From an uncultured Eubacteriales bacterium (GTDB lineage: Bacteria; Bacillota; Clostridia; Oscillospirales; CAG-272), in NCBI GenBank assembly GCA_958352145.1, contig CATWNM010000016.1:1-43300 (forward strand): a DNA stretch of 43,300 nt. Reading direction: 5' to 3'. Below the pieces are notes generated by a model. It had not been told where the DNA came from. It made no database searches and saw only the letters and a list, made by a program, of their open reading frames with translations. The translations under genes and the position numbers were made by a program. This document shows positions 8,601-15,215 of this stretch, piece by piece (position 1 is the first letter of the stretch; each line of letters opens with the position of its first letter).

Positions 8601-9606
8601 CGTCGCCGTTGAGCCGCCTCGAAAGGTCGCCGCCTACATACAGCGCGCCGATCTGGCCGCCGCTGACCGTAATTTTGGCGCTCTGGCTGTAATGTGTCCG
8701 CAGCGACGCGCCGTAAAGCGTCCCGATCTGGCCGCCGCTGACCTCGATATGATGCGTACCGGTAAAGGTACATATTTTATAGAGATTGCCGTTTACGCCA
8801 TCCGCCTTGTCTCTCGAACCGCCCGCCACGATCAAAAATGTGCCGCTTCGAATCGTAATGTGCGAATCAAGCGAAGTATCCACTTTGTCCGTCGGGCTCT
8901 GATACCCGCCGACTACATATACGCCGTTTTCCCCGCCGGCACCGCGCATCACGACCGCCTCGCCGAACGTGATGGGGTTGTAGTTGGCGACAAAATTCAG
9001 CGTTCCGGTGTATTCCACTGTGATCCGTTCAAAGGATGTCTCCCCTGCAAGCATATAGCGCAACGCATTACCAAAAACAAGCTTTGCGCCCGACGCGCCG
9101 TAGTCGGTCGTCCCGTCGCTGGCCGTAACCGTAAAAGGGACGGCATGTGCAGGCTCGCTGAATGTAGACGAAAAATGATATTCGTTCGTAATCACGATGG
9201 CCGCGGCCTGCGCCCTGGCGCCTGCCGCAAGCGCACAGGCACGGGTAAAGGTTTTCACCGCCGAAGCAGCGCTCGTTCCATCCGCCGTGTCGTTCCCCGT
9301 CTCCGAATTGACATAATAATATACGCGCTGCACAGCCTGGCTGCCCTGCGGCGCCGTTGTTTCAGTCGACACCAAAGTCTGCGCTGTCTCATCCGGCTGC
9401 ATATTTTCAACGCGCCCGGAAGTGTCCTGCGGCATCTCCTCCCGCGTCTCTTCACCGTCTGTCGCAAGCGATGCGGAATCTACGGACGCCTGCGGCGTTT
9501 GTCCCGCGCCGCATGCCCCAAGCAAGCAAAGCGGCAACACCAAAAGCACCGCGGCCGCACGTTTACAGAAATCGTTCATTTTTTCGCTCCCCCGCATCCT
9601 GTACAT
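5653..9606 (-). CDS. Giant lipoprotein: three repeat modules and a C-terminal GH43 domain
   Basis: 1317 residues. A lipoprotein signal peptide ends at LLGAC (Cys32), followed by a Thr/Ser/Gln/Glu-rich spacer to about residue 92. Three related modules follow, starting near 95, 416 and 657. Each opens with a VYY- or VY-containing segment, then a GGT-type strand, a FTEP/FSEP/FTGH turn and a GET/GDT-F-DI segment. They are rich in SGG and TGGTF turns typical of stacked beta-helix repeats. From about 953 a GH43 domain follows: GADPW with the base Asp963, STWSPEIHYY (1015-1024), the DFDSVW region near 1091, the likely acid Glu1173 in VEGATAVYG, and His1236 in NGCGHACY. GH43 enzymes include arabinofuranosidases, arabinanases and xylosidases; the exact substrate cannot be read. 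The start at 9606 is supported by GGAGG 7 nt upstream. It would be a surface-anchored enzyme heading the unit with the binding protein. Confidence 0.88.
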   Translation of the reverse strand: MYRMRGSEKMNDFCKRAAAVLLVLPLCLLGACGAGQTPQASVDSASLATDGEETREEMPQDTSGRVENMQPDETAQTLVSTETTAPQGSQAVQRVYYYVNSETGNDTADGTSAASAVKTFTRACALAAGARAQAAAIVITNEYHFSSTFSEPAHAVPFTVTASDGTTDYGASGAKLVFGNALRYMLAGETSFERITVEYTGTLNFVANYNPITFGEAVVMRGAGGENGVYVVGGYQSPTDKVDTSLDSHITIRSGTFLIVAGGSRDKADGVNGNLYKICTFTGTHHIEVSGGQIGTLYGASLRTHYSQSAKITVSGGQIGALYVGGDLSRRLNGDAAVTLSGGSVGALYVNNVVGSAVISLCGATVGAASVSCYNEEVQKLETAADKPKILNYDANRYTAAQIEKLGAGFDAVNNVASVYAGAPANGTGLSAADPAPFDAAFARAAETGGTLVIVGSAAISNFTEPSHSEKVVIRGLDASARLQISGRYTLSGETEFSDIALGGGGTVCAENGRFIASDGVKTDGTLCITGSAALYSGSFDRITDALDVLIDGAEVESVTGGCGNAVIEVVSGSAGTIKSTDTEIERFSVTVNGGSVGRIVFYNVKTELICQLYGGTVLSYEASGNNARGTIKLDESKFSLADLGIAAELFTVSTEKVYYLRDGGNGNGGSVNSAGGSLDAAYAALSEQGGTVVLCGEYTLSSAFTGHTNTGKITITSVYGGVDYAKTSGAALIFKSNFYCGGDTQFSDITLKSAGTYLSIFAGGHSLVLGENITCEIVGEGTTQLSVMGGTRNAMLNTSSHVTIQSGIWQRVRGGTAASGSRNYTVELTITGGSFIERLTLGSSGSHDGDIRADISGGTFYQGIYASTLSSAAETFNSHVTLTITGGTFYAKIAAAASTAGTYRGSFDVSVFGGEFAHLTDLLGTADLGGGMTSSLTSTIDLSAAETGTMTFKNPVRQDGADPWLFYHDGYYYYTSTTGSASLKLVRVANIGDLPYASGTTIYTPAAGQGYSASTWSPEIHYYTDAEVGEGNGGWYCYFGGDSGTDAAVVNHRMYVLKCLDGDNLLGRWGNPVTGEVNVPQRVEARDIADFDSVWAAGQSDIRIGGKLYMTYVTEVGRGTADFHQTINIVEMTNPWTIVGQPSVICVPEYDWEMGGYAYNPATGHWSPKVVEGATAVYGDDGSVYIVYSGSNYSTTEYKLGQLKYLGGDPLDKNNWEKLPTPILSKSDKVNGCGHACYVTDTDGQGWICYNGYLGKDANGIRYAFVEPYTADQSGVTIGNGSTHPEDPDTVYTVKVNPRSLADKITGFHSVMDSEK

Positions 9607-9661
9607 GGTCGTTCCTCCTTTAAACGCACCGCCGAAAAGTTACAAGAAAATGAAAAATCTC

Positions 9662-9690
9662 TATCTATGGAATAGATGCAGATGCGTCAA
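9662..9690 (-). promoter_or_regulatory. Sigma-A promoter of the GH43 lipoprotein unit
   Basis: TTGACG (9685-9690) and TAGATA (9662-9667) on the minus strand are 17 nt apart, about 55 nt upstream of the start at 9606. It separates the GH43 unit from the upstream GH127 gene. Confidence 0.6.
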
Positions 9691-9731
9691 CAGTTAATTT
9701 AAAAAATTTTGCTTTTTGTTCAAAAAATCTA

Positions 9732-9748
9732 TATACTATTTTAGTATA
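9732..9748. repeat. Small AT hairpin next to repeat copy B
   Basis: TATACT and AGTATA pair around ATTTT. It directly adjoins the three-hairpin element and lies upstream of the GH43 promoter. Confidence 0.35.
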
Positions 9749-9866
9749 AAACCTTTGGTTTTTCAGCAAAAAAAGCATGATACGCAAGCGCCTCGTACGG
9801 CAAAAACAGCGCTTGCCAAACCCCAAGGCGCACACAAAACGGCGCATGTCCGTTCTATGTGCATTT
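9748..9866 (-). repeat. Dispersed three-hairpin element, copy B (inverted)
   Basis: Read on the minus strand it begins with TGCACATAGAACGGACATG at 9861 and continues with GCGCCGTTTTGTGTGCGCC, then GGTTTGGCAAGCGC, a GCAAGCGC/GCGCTTGC hairpin, and finally GAAAAACC/AAAGGTTTT (9748-9763). This is the same order of core, GGTTTGGCAAG hairpin and A/T hairpin as copy A at 1917-2042. Several stem positions differ from A in a paired way. It lies between the end of the GH127 gene and the GH43 promoter. Confidence 0.65.
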
Positions 9867-9870
9867 TTTA

Positions 9871-9893
9871 GTATATGGCTTTTTTCCATATGC
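9871..9893 (-). terminator. Possible terminator of the GH127 gene
   Basis: GCATATGG and CCATATAC (minus strand) can pair with one G-U pair just beyond the GH127 stop codon. The U-run is poor, so this is tentative. Confidence 0.35.
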
Positions 9894-9897
9894 CTTT

Positions 9898-11748
9898 TCA
9901 GCGGCTTTTCGCCTTTTTTGTATTTTTAATCATCGGCATCTCGGTCATACGCAGCTTGGCGCAGCCGTAAGGGTAAAGTTCTGTTTCTATGGGCTCGGAG
10001 CGCGCCGCAGACGAGCGCGGGCGGCAAGCGGCAACCGTATCAAAGCCGTCGGCAAAATCCCAATCCACGCGCGCGATGCGCGTTTTCAGCGTCAAACGCG
10101 GCTGCATAGAAGAAAACGGGATATCATCCCCACTGTTTTCACATACTGTAAAGGACGAATCGGCAAACCCGTAGCGCCATTCCGAGCGCGGAATCAATTC
10201 GTAATCGCAGTAAGGGAATTTCCGTGTCACGCCATTTTTTTCATATTCGAGCCGGCGATACTCGGTCTTAACCGGCAAAGCGAACACAAGCGGGCCGTAT
10301 TCTACGGTTTTCAGCCCAAATGGACGGCTGACAAGATGCGGCGTGTCCGTAAAGGAAAGCTCAATCGTTTCCACGCCGCTCCATGTCCTTTCCAAAGTCA
10401 GCATCGGCATTTTTTTGACGGGCTGGCCGTTGACTGACAGGGATTGCGCAAAGGAGGGAATACGGATTTTCAGCGCAAATTTGACCGGTTGTGCTGTTTC
10501 CACATACAGTTTCGCACTGTGCCGGAACGGGTATTCGGTTTCGATGCGTACAGTTATATTTACGCCCTTTATCTCAGTCCTAAGTTCTGTAGGCAAAAGA
10601 TGCGCTGCCAGAATTCCGCTTTTGGTTTTTAGAAATGTCTGCAAAACAAATTTGGGCCATGCCTGATTAAAGTTTGCCGTGCAGCAGCCGAAGTGCGGCT
10701 GCAGCCCGAACAAATGGGCATCCGCGCCGTTGGTGCGGAAAGCCGATTTGCCGGGAAATTTGATGCAGGCGATCTGATTGACCATTTGGTCGTACTGATG
10801 GCTCCACATATCGTCGCTGATCGTGGCAGGCAGCGCATTGAACGCGGCTTTTTCAAGCCGCTCCGCCCAGACGCGCTTTCCGGTAAGCGCATAGAGCCAT
10901 TCGCAGGAATACATCAGTTCCGCCACACTGCAAAGTTCGGTTCCATGATTGTTTCCGATACCGGACAGACATTCGTCCCCCGTGAAAGTGCCTACGGCAG
11001 TGCCGTTATATTTTTCAAGCCGTTTCCATAGTTGTTCCGCTTTGTCCGTGCAGGGTTCTCCAAGCAGCTTTGCGCTGACCGCTTCGTATTTCAGCATCAT
11101 GCATAAATTAACGATATGGGTCTGCAGCGTCCATTTGTTCAGCGGGCGCTCCCATTCGGCGGCGTAATCGTTATAGTCCGCGCCGCGCTCGCGCAGCATC
11201 CGCGCAAGCTCGAGTATCCATTCCTCCGGCTTTTGATCATACAGGTGAGAAAGCGGGATCATACATTCGAACCAGCGGAATTTTCCCCAGTTAAACAGCT
11301 TGATCCGCTCTTCTTTCATCAGGTCGTAGAGGCACCGCATCGCGCGGTAAAGTCCGTCTTCCGCGCGCGCGCTGCCGGTAAACTCACAGTAGAGCGCGAG
11401 CACCTTGCCGATCAAAAACAGCGCCCAGACATCGTATTTTTCGCGCGCCTCTTCCGTGCAGGGGCAGATCCAGCCATCGCTTTGCTGGCGATCCAAAATG
11501 GCTGTTATGTATCGGCCGGCGCGCGCGATTTTATCCTCGTCGTGCAAAAGGTACGCAAGCGGGATAAAGCCGTCCAGCCAGTAGGGAACGCGTTCCCAGC
11601 CCTCACAACTGCCGCCGATCCAAGCACTGTCGCGCACATCCGGCCATATTTTGTCCAGATTCCCCGAAAGGCCATTCGCTTGGATTTCAAGCTGCCTTTT
11701 CATCCAGCCGAGAGGCTGGATGGTGTCTCTTTCAAAAAAAGAATACAT
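9898..11748 (-). CDS. GH127-type beta-L-arabinofuranosidase
   Basis: 616 residues, matching the GH127 (DUF1680) family, whose characterised member HypBA1 removes beta-L-arabinofuranose from hydroxyproline-linked plant glycans using a Zn-bound cysteine nucleophile. The motifs are in order: GSCEGWERVPYWLDG (46-60), FTGDECLSGIGNNHGTELCS with Glu271 and Cys273, and PHFGCCTANFNQ with Cys355-Cys356. These fit the metal-binding Glu-x-Cys pair and the catalytic Cys-Cys pair of HypBA1. There is no signal peptide, so the enzyme is likely cytoplasmic. The start at 11748 has TGGAG 6 nt upstream; a longer frame to 11802 overlaps the promoter. It is divergent from an AraC-type regulator that probably controls it, and lies upstream of the GH43 unit. 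Confidence 0.9.
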   Translation of the reverse strand: MYSFFERDTIQPLGWMKRQLEIQANGLSGNLDKIWPDVRDSAWIGGSCEGWERVPYWLDGFIPLAYLLHDEDKIARAGRYITAILDRQQSDGWICPCTEEAREKYDVWALFLIGKVLALYCEFTGSARAEDGLYRAMRCLYDLMKEERIKLFNWGKFRWFECMIPLSHLYDQKPEEWILELARMLRERGADYNDYAAEWERPLNKWTLQTHIVNLCMMLKYEAVSAKLLGEPCTDKAEQLWKRLEKYNGTAVGTFTGDECLSGIGNNHGTELCSVAELMYSCEWLYALTGKRVWAERLEKAAFNALPATISDDMWSHQYDQMVNQIACIKFPGKSAFRTNGADAHLFGLQPHFGCCTANFNQAWPKFVLQTFLKTKSGILAAHLLPTELRTEIKGVNITVRIETEYPFRHSAKLYVETAQPVKFALKIRIPSFAQSLSVNGQPVKKMPMLTLERTWSGVETIELSFTDTPHLVSRPFGLKTVEYGPLVFALPVKTEYRRLEYEKNGVTRKFPYCDYELIPRSEWRYGFADSSFTVCENSGDDIPFSSMQPRLTLKTRIARVDWDFADGFDTVAACRPRSSAARSEPIETELYPYGCAKLRMTEMPMIKNTKKAKSR

Positions 11749-11792
11749 TATTTTCTCCATTTCTTCTAAAGTCGGTATATATCTTTTTAAAA

Positions 11793-11821
11793 ATAATATC
11801 ATACGTTTTCGTCAAAGGCAA
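11793..11821 (-). promoter_or_regulatory. Probable promoter of the GH127 gene
   Basis: TTGCCT (11816-11821) and TATTAT (11793-11798) are separated by 17 nt on the minus strand, 45 nt above the start codon. Confidence 0.5.
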
Positions 11822-11895
11822 TGAACAATAGTGGTATGAATCTTGCAAATATTATGCTGTCTTGGCGCGGCCGTTTTTTTTTCGCTTCATGCGCC

Positions 11896-11924
11896 TTGAA
11901 AAAAAATCGCGCTTCGCGTATAAT
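11896..11924 (+). promoter_or_regulatory. Sigma-A promoter of the AraC-type regulator
   Basis: TTGAAA (11896-11901) and a perfect TATAAT (11919-11924) are 17 nt apart, 56 nt before the regulator start. The divergent GH127 promoter is about 75 bp away, leaving room for shared regulator sites. Confidence 0.75.
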
Positions 11925-11980
11925 ATTTTTGACAGCGGACGTCAAAAACTACTCTGCTTTGCGGATGGAGGGGATCGTTC

Positions 11981-12733
11981 ATGTTAAATATGGATAGTTT
12001 GCCTGCCTATCGTTTTTCATCGTTTCGTCATTTTGAAAAAGGCGAAAAGCATATGTACCGCGTGTTCCGTGAGGATGTTTTGCTGCTTGTGATGGACGGA
12101 GTTCTTCGCTTTCACGAGGACGGCGTGCCGGTCGAGGTTGGCCGCGGGGAATTCTATATTCAAAAGCACGGCCTCGAGCAGGACGGCGTGGAGCCGAGCG
12201 ATGTTCCGCATTATTTTTTTATTCATTTCGCCGGCGATTTCAGCCCCTCCAAACATGCGCTTCCGATCCGCGGAAAAGCGGATCTTGCCGCGCTTTTTCC
12301 TCTGATGCGACAGCTTGAGACGCTGCGCGTGTCCGCCGCGCCCGCCGTACTGCTCAACGCGGTATTTTATCAAATTTTGTCCGAGCTTTATAATGCTGTC
12401 AATTGCTCGCCTACACGGGAATTGACAATGAAAATCCTTTCGCTCGTTTCCAAGGATATGCGCAGCACGCCTACGCTTGACGAGCTTGCAAAGGCGTGCG
12501 GCTACAGCCGGAACCACGTTATCCATGCGTTCAAACGGGAAACCGGAATGACGCCGTACGCCTATATTTTGTCTTTGCGGCTGGACGCCGCCAAAAATCT
12601 TTTGCGCAACTCCATGCTGCCCGTCGGTCAGATCGCCGATCTCTGCGGATTTGGCAGCTATATCAATTTATATAAGGAATTTAAGAAAGCGGAGCATTGT
12701 TCGCCGCAGCAGTGGCGCAGCGCGCAGCGGTAA
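11981..12733 (+). CDS. AraC-family transcriptional regulator
   Basis: 250 residues. The N-terminal 150 form a cupin-like sensor segment (YRVFREDVLLLVMDG, then GRGEFYIQKHGLEQDG). The C-terminal 100 are a clear AraC/XylS double helix-turn-helix: TLDELAKACGYSRNHVIHAF for the first, PVGQIADLCGFGSYINLYKE for the second, ending in HCSPQQWR. GGAGGGG lies 8 nt before the ATG. It is divergent from the GH127 gene, the usual layout for a local activator of sugar genes, so it probably senses a plant-glycan sugar and activates the GH127 and GH43 units. The effector is unknown. Confidence 0.9.
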   Translation: MLNMDSLPAYRFSSFRHFEKGEKHMYRVFREDVLLLVMDGVLRFHEDGVPVEVGRGEFYIQKHGLEQDGVEPSDVPHYFFIHFAGDFSPSKHALPIRGKADLAALFPLMRQLETLRVSAAPAVLLNAVFYQILSELYNAVNCSPTRELTMKILSLVSKDMRSTPTLDELAKACGYSRNHVIHAFKRETGMTPYAYILSLRLDAAKNLLRNSMLPVGQIADLCGFGSYINLYKEFKKAEHCSPQQWRSAQR

Positions 12734-12800
12734 AATGGAGCGCGCTGCGCTTTTCTGTTGCTTTTCCGCCGTGTTCGAATCTTACAATAATCATGATTTT

Positions 12801-12851
12801 CGCATAATCAAAACGGGAACCGCATTCTGCGGTTCCCGTTTTGATTATGCG
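12801..12851. terminator. 51-nt hairpin with 24-bp perfect arms
   Basis: CGCATAATCAAAACGGGAAC and four further bases (12801-12824) pair perfectly with 12828-12851 around a 3-nt loop. It lies between the convergent ends of the AraC-type and CD1247-type genes and could stop transcription from both sides. It lacks a clean U-run, and the arms are unusually long and perfect for a simple terminator. Confidence 0.6.
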
Positions 12852-12883
12852 AATACGCGGCAGCGTACAGCCGCTTGTAAAAA

Positions 12884-13300
12884 TTACTGTTCCTCGGGCG
12901 CGTCCAGGCAATCGAAGCGTTCCTGGCACGCGGGGCAAATCAAATCGCGCGGATTACAGGTTTCGTCAAAGCAGACAGTCTCGCCGCAATGCGGACAAAC
13001 CGCCTCATAAAAACCGTCGCAGTCGCACGCGCAATCCGAGCAGTCTCCGTCGCAGTCCTCTGCATCCTCGCCGTCCTCGTCGCCGCAGAGATATTCCTCC
13101 ACTTCACCGAGATCTTCGTCCAGTTCCTCGACATACTCGCCGAGCGTCTCCACTTTTTCCTCCAGTGCAGCCACCGCCGAAGACATTTCATCCAGCGTCT
13201 CGACAACCGCATGGAGAAGCTTGCCCTCCGGCTTCGTCTCATCAACCGAAAGCCCCTCGAGCAATCCTTTCAGATAAGCTGTTTTTTCCGTAATGTTCAT
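12884..13300 (-). CDS. CD1247-type N-terminal domain protein with zinc-ribbon-like tail
   Basis: 138 residues. The first 70 are helical and coiled-coil-like (KTAYLKGLLEGL, then DEMSSAVAALEEKVETLGEY), as in the CD1247 N-terminal domain proteins of Clostridia. A central Asp/Glu/Cys-rich stretch (DCDGDCSDCACDCDG) leads to a C-terminal ribbon with CPHCGETVCF and CPACQERFDCL, which should bind zinc. The function is not known. The start at 13300 was chosen because AGAGGG is 6 nt upstream; an ATG two codons earlier would touch the ribosome site. It follows efp by 14 nt and is probably cotranscribed from 14026-14054. Confidence 0.8.
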   Translation of the reverse strand: MNITEKTAYLKGLLEGLSVDETKPEGKLLHAVVETLDEMSSAVAALEEKVETLGEYVEELDEDLGEVEEYLCGDEDGEDAEDCDGDCSDCACDCDGFYEAVCPHCGETVCFDETCNPRDLICPACQERFDCLDAPEEQ

Positions 13301-13314
13301 TTTCATCCCTCTTT

Positions 13315-13872
13315 TTACGCTCTGGAGAGGTACTCGCCGGTGCGCGTATCGACCTTGAGCACATCCCCTATATTGATGAAGAGCGGCACCTTAATCACCG
13401 CGCCGGTTTCCAGCGTCGCAGGCTTAGTCGTACCAGTCGCCGTATCGCCCTTGAAACCGGGCTCGGTATCCGTCACCTCAAGATCCACAAAAGTAGGCGG
13501 TTCCACCCCAAACACGTTGCCCTTATAGGACACGATGCGGCACATCATATTTTCTTTTACAAACTTGAAATCGTCTCCCAGTTTGTCCGCATTGATCGGA
13601 AGCTGATCGTAGGTCTCCATATCCATAAAATAGTAGAGTTCACCGTCATTGTACAGATACTGCATATCCTTGCGCTCTACATAGGCGTTTTCAAACTTAT
13701 CCGTAGGGCTGAACGTACGTTCCACCACCGCACCGGTGATGACATTTTTCAGCTTAGTGCGGACGAACGCAGCGCCCTTGCCGGGCTTTACATGCTGAAA
13801 TTCTACAACCTGAAGCACGTTTCCGTCCATTTCGAAGGTAACGCCGTTTTTGAAATCTCCTGCTACTACCAT
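13315..13872 (-). CDS. efp: Translation elongation factor P
   Basis: 185 residues, the same length as the Bacillus protein. EF-P binds between the P and E sites and relieves ribosome stalling at polyproline. The N-terminal domain has FQHVKPGKGAAFVR, with Lys32 at the tip position that is post-translationally modified in other species. The C-terminal OB domains carry YLYNDGELYYFMD, GDTATGTTKPATLETGAVIKVPLF and the end DTRTGEYLSRA. The start at 13872 gives correct alignment and has AAGGA 8 nt upstream; an ATG at 13878 is too close to it. The frame remains open to 14118, but the promoter at 14026-14054 lies inside that extension. No modification enzyme is visible nearby. Confidence 0.96.
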   Translation of the reverse strand: MVVAGDFKNGVTFEMDGNVLQVVEFQHVKPGKGAAFVRTKLKNVITGAVVERTFSPTDKFENAYVERKDMQYLYNDGELYYFMDMETYDQLPINADKLGDDFKFVKENMMCRIVSYKGNVFGVEPPTFVDLEVTDTEPGFKGDTATGTTKPATLETGAVIKVPLFINIGDVLKVDTRTGEYLSRA

Positions 13873-14025
13873 ATCCATAATCCTTCCCAACGACCCGTGA
13901 ATTTTAAAGATAAAGGGCGCGGGCGACTGCCCATGTCTTGCGGTCGTTGTCGCAAATCCCGCCCGTTCTGTCCAAACCAGCCGCACAGCCGGCATACTTT
14001 CGCCGGCAAACGGCAAACACTGTAT

Positions 14026-14054
14026 ATTATACCCCGTTTTTTCCAGTTTTGCAA
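14026..14054 (-). promoter_or_regulatory. Sigma-A promoter of efp and the CD1247-type gene
   Basis: TTGCAA (14049-14054) and TATAAT (14026-14031) on the minus strand are 17 nt apart. The 5' leader would be about 150 nt, longer than most leaders here; I see no known riboswitch in it. Confidence 0.7.
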
Positions 14055-14154
14055 TAGGTTTGGATAAAAAAGGCGTAATTTCCAAAACAACCCCCCGGCC
14101 ATACGTCAGGAATTCCAAAGGAAACCGACCAAAACCGATATGCGTACCGGCCGG

Positions 14155-15042
14155 TTACAGCGTATACGCCTCCCGCACCGTAAATCCTTCACTAAGCAAG
14201 GCTGCTCCGGCTCGAAAACGCGTGCCGGTATCCGGAAAAACGCCGAAAACCGTCGGGCCGCTTCCGCTCATAAGCGCGCCGAGCGCCCCGTTTTCAAGCA
14301 AAAGTTCCTTAGCGCGAGCGGCGCGCGGCCTGTGCGGAAAAATGGCGGGTTCAAAAACATTATACATGCTTTCCGCCGCGCGCGCGGCGTCTCCGGCGCA
14401 AAGCGCCGCCGTCAGCCGCTCGAGCCGCACGGGGCCGGATGCGCGCGCGTCAAAGTTTTGATAATATCGATCGAGCATTTCAAACGCCCACGGCGTAGAC
14501 ACGTTTTCGCCCCCGGTCACGATCAGCAGGCACAGCCGGGTCCGGCTCCGCACGCCGGACATGATTTCGCCAAAGCCCGTACAAACGGCCGTTCCTCCGC
14601 GCAGGCAAAACGGCACGTCCGAACCGAGCGCGCACGCAAGCTCGGTTAGGCGGGCGCGGCCAAACGGATACCCAAACAAGCGATTCAGCGCGCGCAGCAC
14701 CGCCGCCGCGTCCGTGCTGCCGCCCGCCATGCCGCCTGCGACGGGAATCCGCTTGCCAAGCGTAATCCGGACACTGCCGCAAACGCCTGCAGCATCCATA
14801 AACAACTCCGCCGCGCGGTATGCGATGTTGCGCGCGTCGCGCGGAACATACGGCAAATTGCAGCGGACAAAAATACTCCGTCCGGGCTCCCTGCTTACCG
14901 ATACGGCGACGCGGTCGCATAGACTGACGCGCTGCATCACGCTCTCTATTTTATGATAGCCGTTTTCCTCGCGCGCCGTCACATCCAGGTACAAGTTGAT
15001 TTTGGCATAGGCCGGCAGTTCCACGCCGTTTGGATTTTTCAT
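14155..15042 (-). CDS. ispE: 4-diphosphocytidyl-2-C-methyl-D-erythritol kinase
   Basis: 295 residues, a GHMP kinase of the non-mevalonate (MEP) isoprenoid pathway that phosphorylates CDP-methylerythritol. The order of motifs is typical: AYAKINLYLDV near the start, the ATP-binding glycine loop PVAGGMAGGSTDAAAVLRAL, GSDVPFCLRGGTAVCTG with the catalytic Asp, and the C-terminal LMSGSGPTVFGVF. The start at 15042 has AGGCGG upstream, and a promoter lies at 15063-15091. It appears monocistronic, separated from efp by 282 nt. No other MEP gene is in the window. Confidence 0.94.
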   Translation of the reverse strand: MKNPNGVELPAYAKINLYLDVTAREENGYHKIESVMQRVSLCDRVAVSVSREPGRSIFVRCNLPYVPRDARNIAYRAAELFMDAAGVCGSVRITLGKRIPVAGGMAGGSTDAAAVLRALNRLFGYPFGRARLTELACALGSDVPFCLRGGTAVCTGFGEIMSGVRSRTRLCLLIVTGGENVSTPWAFEMLDRYYQNFDARASGPVRLERLTAALCAGDAARAAESMYNVFEPAIFPHRPRAARAKELLLENGALGALMSGSGPTVFGVFPDTGTRFRAGAALLSEGFTVREAYTL

Positions 15043-15062
15043 AACGCACCGCCTTTCATGAA

Positions 15063-15091
15063 ATTTTAACATAACTTAAAAATTTTTTCAA
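15063..15091 (-). promoter_or_regulatory. Sigma-A promoter of ispE
   Basis: TTGAAA (15086-15091) and TAAAAT (15063-15068) on the minus strand, 17-nt spacer. Confidence 0.65.
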
Positions 15092-15101
15092 TAGAAAAGC
15101 C

Positions 15102-15130
15102 TTTACTTGACCATCCTGAAATTATATAAT
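15102..15130 (+). promoter_or_regulatory. Sigma-A promoter of the AI-2E permease pair
   Basis: TTTACT (15102-15107) and a perfect TATAAT (15125-15130), 17-nt spacer. It is back to back with the ispE promoter. Confidence 0.65.
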
Positions 15131-15215
15131 AGAGACAATCCTTGCTTTCCGCAAAGCGAAGCACCCTGCCGCGCGCATCGGGGCGCAGGCCATTCTATTT
15201 CAAACGAGGGAAAAC

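Noticed and set aside
9748..9889. Small minus-strand gene in the GH127-GH43 gap
   Set aside because: The open frame is made by repeat copy B and an AT-rich tail, with no ribosome site or conserved features.
13873..14118. N-terminal extension of EF-P by about 80 residues
   Set aside because: The EF-P start at 13872 aligns with known proteins and has a ribosome site, and a good promoter (14026-14054) lies within the extension.
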